Shown here: one piece after another, positions 1 to 10,519 of the stretch
Position numbering within the stretch: position 1 is the first letter of the stretch
Layout: each line of letters opens with the position of its first letter
Assembly: GCA_944472135.2 (NCBI GenBank)
Contig: OX235270.1
Span: 130,925,632-130,989,631 of the forward strand
Origin: Trichobilharzia regenti
Lineage: Eukaryota > Platyhelminthes > Trematoda > Strigeidida > Schistosomatidae
Reading direction: 5' to 3'
Length of the DNA: 64,000 nucleotides
Program-made: the position numbers and the translations under genes
Notes under the pieces: model-generated
Databases searched by the model: none
What the model was told of the DNA's origin: nothing
What the model saw: the letters and a program-made list of their open reading frames with translations, nothing else

Positions 1-910
1 CGTTGACTTGGATGCCATTGCGAGAACCTGGGTCACACGGACAGAGCTGAAATGGAAAACAAACAGAAAAGCCAACACACCACAAGCATACCCACAGCAC
101 AATCTCACACATCAATGACGACCTGCGCCTCCAGACAGAGACCTCCTCTTGACATCTTGCAACACAATCGCCACTTGCTAGAATGACTCTTGCAGAATGC
201 AAAGTGACCATAGCAGCACCTCACGATACTCTACGCACATCCTCTTATCTACTCACTACCAATTACCACTGAAATCGCTTGTCACTCATTCTGCCTCAGT
301 TCTAGTAGCGGTGACGCATGCGAGCCTCAGTCGTTTACACTCTTTCTCCCCGGCGTGTCGGACCGCAGCTAACAATTATCTCCGTGTGCATTTCATTCTC
401 AGCAAAAAAATAGCCTCCCCGGCGTATACGACCCATCTGCTGTCCTTAACATCAATCAATTCATTCACGGATGTAGAAGAGTGGCCACAACTTCAGAAGT
501 AATCACGACGAAAATTTTAACAAAATTATGCAATAACAACAAGGTACGAAAACAACGAGTAAACACAATGAATTCAAAAACACCAATTGATATGACACAC
601 CACACGTATATACAAACAGTACACACAAACTCGCATTTCATGTCTTGATGGAATACCCTTGAAGAATTGCAGGACTTACACCAGTACGCCTACAAACCTT
701 CACAGGTTGACGATTGTAAGTTGTGGAATGTCCGGACACAAACAGAATTACCAACAGCTAGATGACAGATGATATCAATTCAGTATATACAATATGAACA
801 TATGTACAAAATCACACACCGAGCACATTAGACTGCTCATTGATGCGCTACCCTTTGAAGAATTGTAGGACTTACAGCAGTACGCCTACAACCCTTCTCA
901 GGTTGACGCT
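1..910 (-). other. BEL-A 3' internal non-coding region with about 190-bp spaced direct repeats
   Basis: No convincing protein is encoded here. The stretch is alignable by eye to 20840-21785, 34846-35567, 44220-45173 and 50031-50984, always between the end of the coding region and an LTR. It contains a roughly 55-bp motif (core cagtacgcctacaa) at about 661-715 and again at 855-910. The same motif recurs at similar spacing in the other copies, three times at 35126, 35320 and 35513. An untranslated region kept in both the autonomous and the pol-less elements may serve RNA export, packaging or plus-strand priming, but that is inference. Confidence 0.75.
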
Positions 911-1819
911 CTAGGTTGGAAAATCATCTATTGTTTCATCCTCCGACTCTCTACTCTCAGCACCTTCCAGGAGACACAGTTTTCTGATATCTCGCACCAA
1001 CATGCCACAACTAGTTCTCACCTCAACCGTCCTCACCAATCCATCACCACTACAGATCAGCCTTACTACCACTCCCAAAGGCCACCTACCTGTGGCACAT
1101 TTATCTGCTACTAATACTATGTCACCAACCTTTAAGTTTCGGCACAACTTTTTCCACTTGTCCCTGGTCTGCAATGTTAGAACATACTCCTTAAACCATC
1201 TTTTCCAAAATATATCTTTCATGTGCCTGGCTTGTTTCCATCTTTTAATCGTAGGTATTCCTTCCCCGCTTGCGTCCTCTATGCCAGGGTTGCCTCTCAA
1301 TAACAATAATTTATTTGGGGTTAACACATCAAAATCCTTGACGTCGTCCCTCACAGGCGATAACGGCCGGTCATTTAATATTCGTTCAGCTTCACAAAAA
1401 AATGTCTCTAGCGTTTCGTCATTCAAACTCTGGTTTTTAATTATGGAGCTTAAAATACGCTTGATAATTCCTATAAGTCTTTCCCATAGCCCACCTCTAT
1501 GGCTGGCATGTGGTGGGTTGAAGTGCCACTCGATGTTCCTTTTCAGTAACTCTTCCTGAACTCTCGTTTGAGGACCTTCGAAGTATTCTTTAAGCTCGGC
1601 GTGACAGCCAACAAAATTAGTCCCTCTGTCGCTGAACATCATCTTCGGTACACCCCGGCGATTTATAAATCTATGTAATGCTAGCACGAATGAATCAGTA
1701 GTTAGAGAATGAACCATCTCAATATGCACAGCTCTCATTTTCAAACAGGTGAATAAACAGCCATATCTTTTACATAGGGTTCTGCCTCTCTTCACTACAA
1801 AAGGTCCGAACAAATCCAC
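911..1819 (-). CDS. pol: BEL-A integrase catalytic core and C-terminal DUF5641-like domain (3' part of pol)
   Basis: The reading frame contains the retroviral-type integrase core. The first catalytic Asp lies in the VDLFGPF segment near 1812, the second in FSDRGTNF near 1620-1635, and the catalytic Glu in GGLWERLIG near 1485-1500, preceded by the HFNPP-HASHRGG segment. The C-terminal third has the BEL-type DUF5641 signature (VGDIVLVAD followed by RWPLGVVVRL). The first Met-like codon listed at 1819 is a GTG, so this is the continuation of gag-pol in another frame, not a separate gene. It ends with DDFPT, the same last residues as the 655-codon pol-less ORFs at 42252 and 50985. The enzyme inserts retroelement cDNA into the genome. 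Confidence 0.9.
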   Translation of the reverse strand: MDLFGPFVVKRGRTLCKRYGCLFTCLKMRAVHIEMVHSLTTDSFVLALHRFINRRGVPKMMFSDRGTNFVGCHAELKEYFEGPQTRVQEELLKRNIEWHFNPPHASHRGGLWERLIGIIKRILSSIIKNQSLNDETLETFFCEAERILNDRPLSPVRDDVKDFDVLTPNKLLLLRGNPGIEDASGEGIPTIKRWKQARHMKDIFWKRWFKEYVLTLQTRDKWKKLCRNLKVGDIVLVADKCATGRWPLGVVVRLICSGDGLVRTVEVRTSCGMLVRDIRKLCLLEGAESRESEDETIDDFPT

Positions 1820-4800
1820 CCCAACGTACTCAAATGGATAATTCCCTTCAGAAGCTTGCCACGCTGGAGTGGTGCCATTATCTGCTGTACTGGACGAGCA
1901 TTTCGGAGTTTACATTCCATGCACTTATCAATTATTTTACGGACAGCAGTACCTCCCTTCACTATCCAGAACTTACATCGAATACTTGATAGTACTTGCG
2001 AAGTACCCAAATGACCTTCAAGAACATGGTAGTGTCTTATAATGAGATCAGTGACTGGATGGTAGCAAGGTAATAAAGCCGGATGACGGGTCTCATATGA
2101 CGATTCTAACATTTGTAGACGTCCACCAACTCTAGCGATCCCTTCGGAAACTATCGGAGATAATCTATCTAACCGCACCTTGAAATCTGCGAAATCGGGA
2201 CTATCCTCCTTGGTAATCTCACCCCACGCTTCCCACTGAGCAGCCCTCAAAATCGTTAACTCTGCATTTCTAATATCTTCGACTCTCAAAGGCCCCACAT
2301 TCATATTTTCGTATCCCGCAAGATGCATGACCTTTAAATACGTAACATATCGTGTCAACCACGCAACCGCTTTCAGTAGTTTGTACCAAGAAGAATAATA
2401 TTTAAAAAGTGGATGTAAACCTGAATGTCTTTCTTGAGTAGATGTTAAACTGACACTTGTCTTCAACTCCAAGGCACACTCGTTTATCGGTGGTTCATCT
2501 TCTCTACGAGGCCACATACTATCAGCCCTTAGCAAGAACTCTGGACCTTTCCACCACTTATTTTTAACAACATTCATATCAATAACTCCTCGCGATGCTA
2601 GATCAGCTGGGTTTTTTCCAGACGGTACGTACCTCCACTGCTCAACAGTTGTTAGTTCACGAATTTGAGATACTCTGTTAGCTACAAAACATGCATATCT
2701 TGCTGACTCGTTGCGTATATAATATATCACAGACATCGAATCAGTCCAAAACGTTACGGGATGCTTGGGGTAATCCAACTCTTTACACACTGTTGTGAAT
2801 AACTGCGCAGCTAGTAAGGCGGCATTAAGTTCTAATCTCGGAATCGAAACCGTCTTTAGAGGTGCAACTCTGGATTTACCCATCACCAGGCTAACATCTA
2901 TATCATTCATTAAGGTGGTTCTGATGTATACGGCTGCACCAAATCCAACCTCAGAGGCATCAGAAAAAACATGGAAGTCAATTATATCATGATTTCTCGA
3001 CGGCTTAAGTGGACGTGAGACGGAATGTAGATTCAGCATTCTTAAACTGTTAACCCACCCCTTCCACTCTTCTCTCTGCCTCTCACTTAATGGTTCATCC
3101 CACTGTAACCCTTTCCTGCATGTCTCTTGAAATAACCTCCTAGCCGGAAGTAGATAAGGTGCTACTAATCCAAGTGGGTCAAACACGGACGACAACACAG
3201 AGAGCACACCTCTCCGAGTAACTGGCTTATCAATATCACCAACACTAAATCCAAAGGTATCAGAGTTCACATCCCATCGCATACCTAATGTGCGTTCAAC
3301 TGGTAGAGTATCAACAGGCAAATCTCGTACGGTAGGTGCTCTGTCTTCTGGATCTATATGCTTCAAAACGTCTAGGCTGTTCGAGACCCACTTAGTTAGA
3401 CGAAAGCCGGCCTTAGCTAACACTTCAGTGATGCTTGTTGCAAATCTAACTGCAGACTTATCATCATCGAAGGAGGCTAAACAATCATCCACGTAGAAGC
3501 AACAATCTATGACGTCCAGCAAATCATTAGAACCAAATGTGGACACTGCCTTTCGTAGAGCAAAATTAGCACAAAATGGGGAGGATGTGGCACCAAATGG
3601 ATGCACTGTCATCCTATATTCTGACACCTTACCACAAGGACCGTCATCAAACCACAAAAACCTCAAGTGATCTCTGTCACTCTCTGGCACCTTCACCTGA
3701 AGGAACATTTCCTCAATATCCGCCGCGACAGCAACTGTAAACTTTCTGAATCTCAATAGCAGTCCCACTAATGAGCTCACGCAATCTGGGCCACTATACA
3801 GATTATCATTTAAAGAGACTCCTTCGTGTTTCGCAGAACAATCAAACACCACACGGAGTTTACCTGGCTTCCTCGGGTTAAAGACGGGATGATGGGGCAA
3901 ATACCACTTCCCTGGCTCACTTTGATCAACTAGTCTTTCAACGTAACCCTTCACTATATGTTTATCGACGACTTCCTTATATTTGGACCAGAGTTCTGCA
4001 TCTGACAGGAATTTCTTCTGTAAACCCATTAGTCTCTTAAGAGCAACTTTCCTATTACAAATCAACTGTCTATCTTTGAATCTCCATGGTAGGCCAACGC
4101 TGAAACGCCCGTTTTCGTATTTACAAGAGTCCTCGGCTATTTTAACTGCTTTCAAGTCTTCTACAGAACGACCTTTCCCTGGGACACCGCAGTCACAAAA
4201 CTCCTTGTCATACATATTTTTAATCATAGTTTCTAGTTTGTCCCCATCGTTTGTAACTAATGATGATATGTGGACTATGGGTATAGGTCCTCTCACTGTC
4301 CATCCCAGTGGTGTTTTTGTCGCAAACAGATCATCTCTACCTCCAAATCTCTCTTCTAATACCTTGTGGGCTTCTGGCACACTACATCCAATGAGTACTC
4401 TCACTCTTCCATCTTGCAATGTTGGAAGAGGTATGTCACACAGGTACGGCTTACCGACAACCGTTTCACGACTAGGTACTATAGCTTCGCCAAGTTTCAT
4501 ACTGGAGGTAGTGTAAGCAGTATCCACTTCCACGGTCTCCCCAGTAGCCAAGGATTCTAACTGAAATGACACTCGCTCACATACTACTGTTTTCGCAGAA
4601 TTGAAAGTATTTACAACCAAGGGTTGCTTTGGGCCTTTAATACCCAAGCAACCAGCCAGTTCAGCATCTATCAATGTAACGTCTGAACCATTATCCAACA
4701 ATGCATAAGTCTCTACTGAAGATTTCGGTCCTTTCACCTTAACTGGTAATACCCCTAAGAAAACTTGTGGGATGTCAAGGGGTCTAGAGATACTATTACA

Positions 4801-5820
4801 ATTAACCGAACTCCCAGGTTCGTTCACTGTTCTCAGAAGTGGGTGCATATCCGTTAAACCACTACTTCCTTTATTTGTCGCCTTACAATTCCACTTTGTA
4901 TGCCCAATCTTTAAACAACTGAAACACAGCCGCTTCTGCTTTGCCATTTTTAACCTTTCTACGGGTGACATAGCGATAAAGCGATTACAATCACTCAATT
5001 GATGCATGTTATGGCAGACAATACACTCATCCTTTCTCGTTGTGTCTTGAGACTTCACCACAAATGCCTTCCTTATATTCACTGGTTCCTTAGGTTCTAC
5101 CTTAGAATGCAAAATGCTGGCGAATTTGCCCATCGCCTGGTTGACACTGTCCTTCACCAGTCTAAGAATATCATCGAACCTTGGCTCGATACCCTCCTCC
5201 TCTATACGAGAGCTTATTTTTACCCATTTCCTTTGCAGCCGCGTAGGTAGGCGTCTTGCAATTACCTCTAGGACTGAGCTGGAGTTGAGGTCACTCATGA
5301 AATTCATAGAAATCAAGGTATTCTTGTAAGTCATAAGATTGTCTAAAAACTCAGTGAGTGCCTTGGAGTCATCTTGAAGTTGACTGCCATTACCTTCGAC
5401 AGCTTCGTATACGTTCCTTACAATCATCGAAGGCCTTCCAAACCTTTGACGTAATATGCTCATAGCCTCAGCGTATCCCTCATTAGGGGGCATGAGCTTA
5501 CAGCACTGTATAGCTCTTGAAGCATCTCCAGTGCAATACCTCATCAAATACATCAATTTCAATTCATCACTTAATGAAAAACTACTCAGCATGATCTCAA
5601 ACTCCTTTACAAACTGTAAATAATCGGCCGGGTTTCCATCAAAACACCGTGGTTCAAATTTAGGGAGTTTGATGTTCCTATTATCCCTGAACGGCGAAAC
5701 AGTAACATCAACCATGTCATGCTTAACATCAGACACATCGTTACAATTAACAGACAAGTCACCATGACTTACTTTCCTGTTTGTATCCAAGACACTCTGT
5801 CCCTTCTTTGACCCAGGCAT
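1795..5820 (-). CDS. gag-pol: BEL-A Gag-Pol polyprotein (Gag, zinc knuckles, protease, RT, RNase H, integrase zinc domain), one frame change
   Basis: I chose the ATG at 5820 because every related copy starts with MPGSKKGQ there, although the frame is open 31 codons further upstream. Domains in order: DUF1759-type Gag (about residues 50-200, FDGNPADYLQF); two zinc motifs (CIVCHNMHQLSDC near 266 and the CCHC motif CFSCLKIGHTKWNC near 297); DUF1758-type aspartic protease (LLDNGSD near 373, with DNGS where DSGS or DTGS is usual); reverse transcriptase (VVFDCSAK near 657, catalytic YVDD near 775); RNase H (FSDAS near 948, WTDS); integrase HHCC zinc domain (about 1263-1310). The frame shifts between about 1870 and 1890, and the integrase core continues in another frame. 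One lesion in about 5 kb suggests a recent copy or a sequencing error. Confidence 0.93.
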   Translation of the reverse strand: MPGSKKGQSVLDTNRKVSHGDLSVNCNDVSDVKHDMVDVTVSPFRDNRNIKLPKFEPRCFDGNPADYLQFVKEFEIMLSSFSLSDELKLMYLMRYCTGDASRAIQCCKLMPPNEGYAEAMSILRQRFGRPSMIVRNVYEAVEGNGSQLQDDSKALTEFLDNLMTYKNTLISMNFMSDLNSSSVLEVIARRLPTRLQRKWVKISSRIEEEGIEPRFDDILRLVKDSVNQAMGKFASILHSKVEPKEPVNIRKAFVVKSQDTTRKDECIVCHNMHQLSDCNRFIAMSPVERLKMAKQKRLCFSCLKIGHTKWNCKATNKGSSGLTDMHPLLRTVNEPGSSVNCNSISRPLDIPQVFLGVLPVKVKGPKSSVETYALLDNGSDVTLIDAELAGCLGIKGPKQPLVVNTFNSAKTVVCERVSFQLESLATGETVEVDTAYTTSSMKLGEAIVPSRETVVGKPYLCDIPLPTLQDGRVRVLIGCSVPEAHKVLEERFGGRDDLFATKTPLGWTVRGPIPIVHISSLVTNDGDKLETMIKNMYDKEFCDCGVPGKGRSVEDLKAVKIAEDSCKYENGRFSVGLPWRFKDRQLICNRKVALKRLMGLQKKFLSDAELWSKYKEVVDKHIVKGYVERLVDQSEPGKWYLPHHPVFNPRKPGKLRVVFDCSAKHEGVSLNDNLYSGPDCVSSLVGLLLRFRKFTVAVAADIEEMFLQVKVPESDRDHLRFLWFDDGPCGKVSEYRMTVHPFGATSSPFCANFALRKAVSTFGSNDLLDVIDCCFYVDDCLASFDDDKSAVRFATSITEVLAKAGFRLTKWVSNSLDVLKHIDPEDRAPTVRDLPVDTLPVERTLGMRWDVNSDTFGFSVGDIDKPVTRRGVLSVLSSVFDPLGLVAPYLLPARRLFQETCRKGLQWDEPLSERQREEWKGWVNSLRMLNLHSVSRPLKPSRNHDIIDFHVFSDASEVGFGAAVYIRTTLMNDIDVSLVMGKSRVAPLKTVSIPRLELNAALLAAQLFTTVCKELDYPKHPVTFWTDSMSVIYYIRNESARYACFVANRVSQIRELTTVEQWRYVPSGKNPADLASRGVIDMNVVKNKWWKGPEFLLRADSMWPRREDEPPINECALELKTSVSLTSTQERHSGLHPLFKYYSSWYKLLKAVAWLTRYVTYLKVMHLAGYENMNVGPLRVEDIRNAELTILRAAQWEAWGEITKEDSPDFADFKVRLDRLSPIVSEGIARVGGRLQMLESSYETRHPALLPCYHPVTDLIIRHYHVLEGHLGTSQVLSSIRCKFWIVKGGTAVRKIIDKCMECKLRNARPVQQIMAPLQRGKLLKGIIHLSTLGWICSDLL

Positions 5821-5963
5821 TGTTGAACTTGACCCAATTCCAAAAAGTTCCAGATATTGCTTGTTCAAAGAGGACTTGACCGGCACCAGGAAAAATGAAC
5901 GGCGACTATCCAAACTTTCACCAACTGTTTGAATCCGCCAGATCTGTTTCTATCGTCAGAAAC
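5821..5963 (-). other. BEL-A 5' leader between LTR and gag
   Basis: This stretch separates the LTR end from the Gag start and is conserved next to the other copies (14494-14637, 23772-23915, 42107-42251, 52953-53097). A primer-binding site is expected here. The segment TGGCGGATTC (minus strand, about 20 bases after the LTR) is one TGG-starting candidate, but I cannot assign the tRNA. The leader includes an in-frame open stretch upstream of the chosen Gag Met. Confidence 0.6.
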
Positions 5964-6332
5964 TGTCAGTCAAGTCTCATAAACCGTTAATGCCCAGCTC
6001 TCGCTACGCTCGGGCCCACGCTGTTCTTAGAAGATTTCTCAGAAACGCTTAGTTATAACGGACGCAAAAACCAAAACACCGATCTGCCGTTTGATATTTG
6101 TTTATTGTTACACCAACATATAAAAGGAATAAGCGAACTAAGCAAACTAAGGTCTGAAAACAAATATTACAATAATAAATCTCTGTATTACTTCTGACGA
6201 TGTTTCAATCTTCTTTCTGAACAGCGACCGATGAGACGATGACTGTCGTATTGATGCTTCCGCGAAAATTGGGGAAGTTGATTTTAAGCAAACAACCAAG
6301 AATTGATCGTTCAAAATTCAACTCCATTGACA
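5964..6332 (-). repeat. LTR1, 5' LTR of BEL-A
   Basis: Read on the minus strand it begins TGTCAATGGAG and ends with TGACA, so the termini form a 5-bp inverted repeat TGTCA/TGACA. About 369 bp. The AATAAA polyadenylation motif kept in other LTR1 copies is not clearly retained at the matching place here. Confidence 0.88.
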
Positions 6333-6581
6333 CACGTAGATCTGACAATGCTCCATAGCAGCTAGGTTGTGATGATTTCTAAGATTGTAACTGATGACAG
6401 CGGTAGGTTTAGTTATTGGCTCGGAGGAATGCAAGAGAAGATTAGTTAGCTTGTAGTAAAAGATAAGGTTTAGCTTAAGACGTCTTTTCAGGAGGGGTTC
6501 TAATCTTAGTCTTTCGCATTGCTCATGGTATTCCAGGCCACTTTCTAAACCAAGAGTTCTTGAGGTAAACTGCCGTTGCAC
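6333..6581 (-). pseudogene. CR1-A ORF2 C-terminal fragment, cut by BEL-A insertion
   Basis: The reading frame encodes the cysteine-poor C-terminal region typical of CR1 ORF2 (LGLESGLEYHEQCERLRLEPLL, then RRLKLNLIFYYKL). It is homologous to the frames at 41306-41704 and 53500-53898, which continue for about 60 more residues. Here the frame is cut at 6332 by the BEL-A LTR. The uninterrupted CR1 segment at 6555-6580 also holds the empty version of the GTTGC site that the pol-less BEL element occupies at 41743-45537. Confidence 0.8.
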
Positions 6582-6756
6582 TCCCTCTAATTTAAGCTTG
6601 TCATTTTGTCTGAGTCCACTAAGAATAAACGGGCAGTATTCTAAGATAGGTCGGACACATACTTTGTATAATAAAAACCTAGTTTCACAACAAAAGAAAT
6701 TGCGTGTTGTGCATCCTATCAGCCTTCGCGTTTTACGCCTGGCATAATCAGTCTGT

Positions 6757-8526
6757 TCAGAGAACGTTACTAGAGTATCTAATACCGAGATCTACGACTG
6801 AGTTGAGCTTAGCTAGTTTTCGCCCATTTATTTCAAGAGTTAGATCAAGCCTACTGTTGCCGATACAAATCCAGCCGCATTTGTCAATGTTAAAGTTTAG
6901 ACAGGATTCAGCACACCATGATGCGAGACTACTTAGTTCAAGATGTATTTTAGTAACCATATCGCTTAATTCATGAGTGTAGCAGGAGTAGACGACTTTG
7001 AGGTCGTCAGCATATAGGAATGGTTTACACCTGAGGTGAATCAGTTGCAAATGCTGTTAATGTAAACTGTGAATAAAAGTGGACCTAGGACACCACCTTG
7101 CACAACCCCACTTGAGATCTGCCTAGGATGAGACAATACAGATCCAGCTTTGGTTATTCGTACCCTGTTGCTTAGAAATGATTTTAACCAGTTAAGTAAT
7201 GGGTTGCGAATTCCACAAGAGTACAGCTTCTCAAAGAGAATACTGTGAGATACCATGTCAAATAGCCTAGGAATATCGAAGTAGAGAACAACGACTAGCT
7301 TACGTGCTTCGCGACTACTAGTGATGCAGTTGAAAAAGTCGAAGTGGCAAGTAACGCAGGATCTATTTTTGAGAAATCCGTGTTGAGACCTTGTAACAAG
7401 ATCTTCCCTAATTAGGTAGTCTGACAATTGATCTTTGACAACTTTCTCCATGATTCGTGAGATAACTGGGGTTATATTTATGGGTCTGTAATTGCGGACG
7501 TTTGCCCTATCACCAGATTTGTAGTGTGGAATTATGAAGCTAGTTTTCTACTCACTAGGGTAAGTGCCAGTGTCCATAGATATTGAGAAGAATTTAAGAA
7601 GTAACAGGGGTATATCACACCCACTGTTTTTGAAAATTATCGAAGCGAGGCCATCTGGCCCCGTACTAGTGGAAGGTTTAAGGCTTTTAATTGCTCGTAC
7701 TATTAATTGATTAGTGAACACAATGCTTTCAAGGGAAGAGCTAGTAACGGGGGCGGTTTCACCAGGCATATGTGTTTCTAAACTAAAGCTTGCAAACCAA
7801 TCACTGAAGAGTTCACAGATAGTGGCAGGTTCATTGTAGATTACTTTGTCGTGAAGTAAGTAGGGGATTTCCCTCGCCGACTGCATTCGTTTATTAAGAA
7901 GTGCCGTTAAGTTATAAACTTCGGAGGAACTTTCAAGTGCACTTAACTCTTCGTCGAGGTCCTTTTGAGAGCGCAGGCGCTTGATAGATTCAAGAGACGC
8001 GTGGATTGAGAGCAGTAGTGATATATCCTTGGTGAAATAGTACTGTTTCTCCAGCTCCCTTAACTTATTACGGTGTGCGTTTGGAATATATTCAGTTCGG
8101 TGTCTACTTAATTTCACTATTTTCTTTGGAGCAACTGTATCTAGACAAAGGGTAACATTCCTGTAAAACAGGGTTACCACGGCCTCCAGGGAGTCAGTGG
8201 TAAAATAGTCATCCCATTGACAGAGTCGAATAGGTTCTTGGACTAATCCCCAGTCTGTATATTTGTAACTACGACATATTGTGCTTCCTGAATCTTGTTT
8301 GTTTCCTGTATTTAGTGGTGAGAAAGGCAGAGAGCAGAGTACCATTCTATGGTCACTACTGGAAAATCGATTACCAACATACGTGGAGACTGGGATTGTG
8401 TCATGACAAAAAACAAGGGTCAACATGTTGTCACTACGAGTAGGTGTCTGGACGTGTTGTTGCCATCCATAACAGTCGATAGTGGTAAGTAATTCGTCGA
8501 AGCGTTGGGGTCCGGAACTAGTTAGT
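6757..8526 (-). pseudogene. CR1-A ORF2 reverse transcriptase region, broken
   Basis: Three collinear frames carry the RT. 8426-7548 holds the end of the endonuclease (SSDHRMV) and the RT amino-terminal region (STGPDGLAS). 7451-7041 holds the region around the catalytic motif-A Asp (VLYFDIPRLFDMVSH) and SSGVVQGGVLGPLLF. 7050-6757 holds the catalytic LYADDLKVVY. A premature stop at about 7548 replaces the Trp codon present in the right copy (TYPSEWKTS there), and a frame change occurs at about 7040. Motif A reads DIPRLFD where the right copy has DISRAFD, a further sign of decay. The product would have been the target-primed reverse transcriptase. Confidence 0.85.
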
Positions 8527-9125
8527 CAATTGACTTCTGGAAGATTGAAGTCCTCTGCATATATTTTGTAAGTAGCACTAAACGAGGATGCGTGTGCAAA
8601 CGATTTAGCTAATAACGCATCAGTTTCTTTTGTTGAGCTTGGTGCTCGATAAACACAGCCTATGAGAAGTTTGTACTTATCTCCATGTAAGACAACCCAG
8701 AGTGAGTCAGGTACATTATTCATTGTTTCATCTTCCACCTTACTGACTACAAATGAGCTATGTATATATATGAGACATCCTCCATCACGCTTGCAATCTC
8801 TGTTTGCACGGTGTACAGTGTAATCATCGATACCTATATGCACATCAAGTACAGAGGATGAGCACCATGACTCAGTAATCAGAGCTACAGTAGGCTTGGC
8901 GACTAATAATAATGTCCTTAGTTCAGATATCTTATTGATTAAGGAACGTGCATTAATTAGCAATATCGTGAATAAGTCACGGGATACTACAAACTGGCTT
9001 AAAATGTCACCATAACCTAAATCTATTTGAGCGTCAGCACCGCAAGAATTTATGAATGAAAAGGAGGTCGCACTGGGTGTCTGCACATCGGAGTTGGTGT
9101 GCAATGAGGTGGTCCTAGGTCCCAT
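8526..9125 (-). pseudogene. CR1-A ORF2 apurinic-type endonuclease domain, truncated
   Basis: AP-endonuclease-like domain of ORF2, with LLINARSL, the catalytic-Glu segment ALITESW and the GCVYRAPS segment. The conserved GDFN segment reads AEDFNLPEVN and is followed at once by a stop. The right copy at 62435 has AGDFNLPEVNW, so the left copy has one damaged catalytic-loop residue and a Trp-to-stop change. The start at 9125 overlaps the end of ORF1 by 76 bases, suggesting coupled translation of ORF2. Confidence 0.85.
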
Positions 9126-10519
9126 GGGTCGTACCAGTGATTCGGGACACCTGGAAAATTTACCATGTGTTCCTGGATATAAGGGTAGTACAGGTTGGGC
9201 CTAGGTTGACGGTTAAAAGGCATAGCATCAAAAGGTCTACCCATCCAACTGCTATTCGTCATACCGGTATACACCTTCGGGTTGTTTTTATAACTTAAAG
9301 GGAATTGTGAAGGAAGGTGCTTTGGCTGCAAGACTTTAGGAGTCTTGGAGCCTGACTTTCTATAAGGTGGAGCATGCGGAACACCTCCAGATATACTTAT
9401 GTTTCGAGAGGAGTTTTTCGTAACAAGTGATGGTTTGTTGGCATTCTTACTCTCAGCAGGCTTATTGAATACAAAGTATTCTTCCCCATCATTAGTCTCA
9501 ACCCTGCGAAATTTGTTCATCGTGGTGAGGTTACTACGTTTGGGGGGAAATTTCTTAGAACAACTTGCAGAAGTTCTAGTCATTTTAACATCTTTCGATG
9601 AGGCTTTATTTACAGGGGTACTGGTATCTAAATCAGTTCCTAGTTCCATTGGCAGGTGTGGTTGTTGTGTAGTTTGCTGAATGCTAGTTTCAGCACTAGG
9701 TGTCTGTTGCTGTGCACGATCCATTTTTGGTAAATCAAAGCTAGAGGAGGTGACCAGGTTATTACTACGCATTATTCTGCGCTGACACGGTGTTTTATCC
9801 TGAGCTACGGTTATAGACTTATAACTGCTATTCAGTCTTAAGTGATCCTGACATTTAGTAAACTTACTAGCATCAAGGGAATTACTGAATTTAAAAATGA
9901 TTGGGCAATTAGCCTGGTTAGACTTTTTACGAAGTCTTTTGCATTCACATGGAACACTAGCCATGCCGCAACAAATCAGGATTTTGTGTCTTACAGTTTT
10001 CAGGGGCAGAGAATCTGGGACGTTGTAAACTATAGCTTGGTGAGAAGAGGTTATACGCTTCATCACCTCCGTAGCCAAGCAGTCAATCAGATTTTCAGCT
10101 TTATTTAGGTTGTCTGGAGATATTTTAGGATGCCTTTCTAAAAGACAGGCTATTGGGTCTAAATCCGAAAGCTTGTTTTGAGTTACATCCAGTAAACACT
10201 TAACCTGGCCAATATCAGACCGGCTCTCCGTGGTATTTGAGATTGGCAGTGACATACTATCAAACTGATCTAATTTTTTCTGAATTTCACTTACTTGCCT
10301 CTGCATATCTTTCAAAAGGAGGTTTAGTTTACAGAACTCAGAGTTCTCTAACAGAACATCTTTCACCTGTATCACAGGAGTGAGATCTGCACTCAAACCA
10401 TTTTGAGAGCTAGTAGTTGGTACTGTATTACACGACGGTAATGCAGTTATAACCGAATTTGAGCCACTATCTAAAACAATTGTGTTTCTACGAACACGTT
10501 TTTTAGAGATTTGGACCAT
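9050..10519 (-). CDS. CR1-A ORF1 protein (coiled coil, RRM-like domain, basic tail), intact
   Basis: 489 residues with no internal stop. An N-terminal basic patch (SKKRVRRN) is followed by a heptad-rich segment likely to be a coiled coil (about residues 55-90, LLKDMQRQVSEIQKKLDQF). Next comes an RRM-like domain (about 160-250) starting QAIVYNVPDSLP and including CKRLRKKSNQANCPIIFKF. The C-terminal half is basic and rich in Ser, Thr and Pro. This matches the usual layout of non-LTR ORF1 proteins, which bind element RNA as trimers. The right copy (60456) has a frameshift near 61743, so this is the better ORF1. Confidence 0.82.
   Translation of the reverse strand: MVQISKKRVRRNTIVLDSGSNSVITALPSCNTVPTTSSQNGLSADLTPVIQVKDVLLENSEFCKLNLLLKDMQRQVSEIQKKLDQFDSMSLPISNTTESRSDIGQVKCLLDVTQNKLSDLDPIACLLERHPKISPDNLNKAENLIDCLATEVMKRITSSHQAIVYNVPDSLPLKTVRHKILICCGMASVPCECKRLRKKSNQANCPIIFKFSNSLDASKFTKCQDHLRLNSSYKSITVAQDKTPCQRRIMRSNNLVTSSSFDLPKMDRAQQQTPSAETSIQQTTQQPHLPMELGTDLDTSTPVNKASSKDVKMTRTSASCSKKFPPKRSNLTTMNKFRRVETNDGEEYFVFNKPAESKNANKPSLVTKNSSRNISISGGVPHAPPYRKSGSKTPKVLQPKHLPSQFPLSYKNNPKVYTGMTNSSWMGRPFDAMPFNRQPRPNLYYPYIQEHMVNFPGVPNHWYDPWDLGPPHCTPTPMCRHPVRPPFHS

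Larger units (their letters stand above)
1..6332 (-). mobile_element. BEL-A: near full-length BEL/Pao LTR retrotransposon, 3' LTR outside the window
   Basis: Read on the minus strand the order is 5' LTR (6332-5964), leader, gag-pol, integrase, then a non-coding 3' internal region that runs to the window edge. The 3' internal region matches 44220-45173, where it is followed by a 3' LTR about 65 bases after the point matching window base 1, so the missing 3' LTR should begin just off the left edge. The element interrupts a CR1 element: 6333 onward is CR1 coding sequence whose uninterrupted version is seen at 41304-41747. The five bases outside the 5' LTR (6333-6337) read cacgt and are the predicted target duplication. 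One frame change in pol is the only obvious coding defect. Confidence 0.9.

Noticed and set aside
197..502. 101-codon frame in the 3' internal region
   Set aside because: It is not kept open in the other copies of this region, and its composition is not protein-like.
1002..1559. 185-codon plus-strand frame
   Set aside because: It is antisense to the BEL-A integrase domain, which has clear catalytic motifs on the minus strand.
3983..4516. 177-codon plus-strand frame
   Set aside because: Antisense shadow of the BEL-A protease region.
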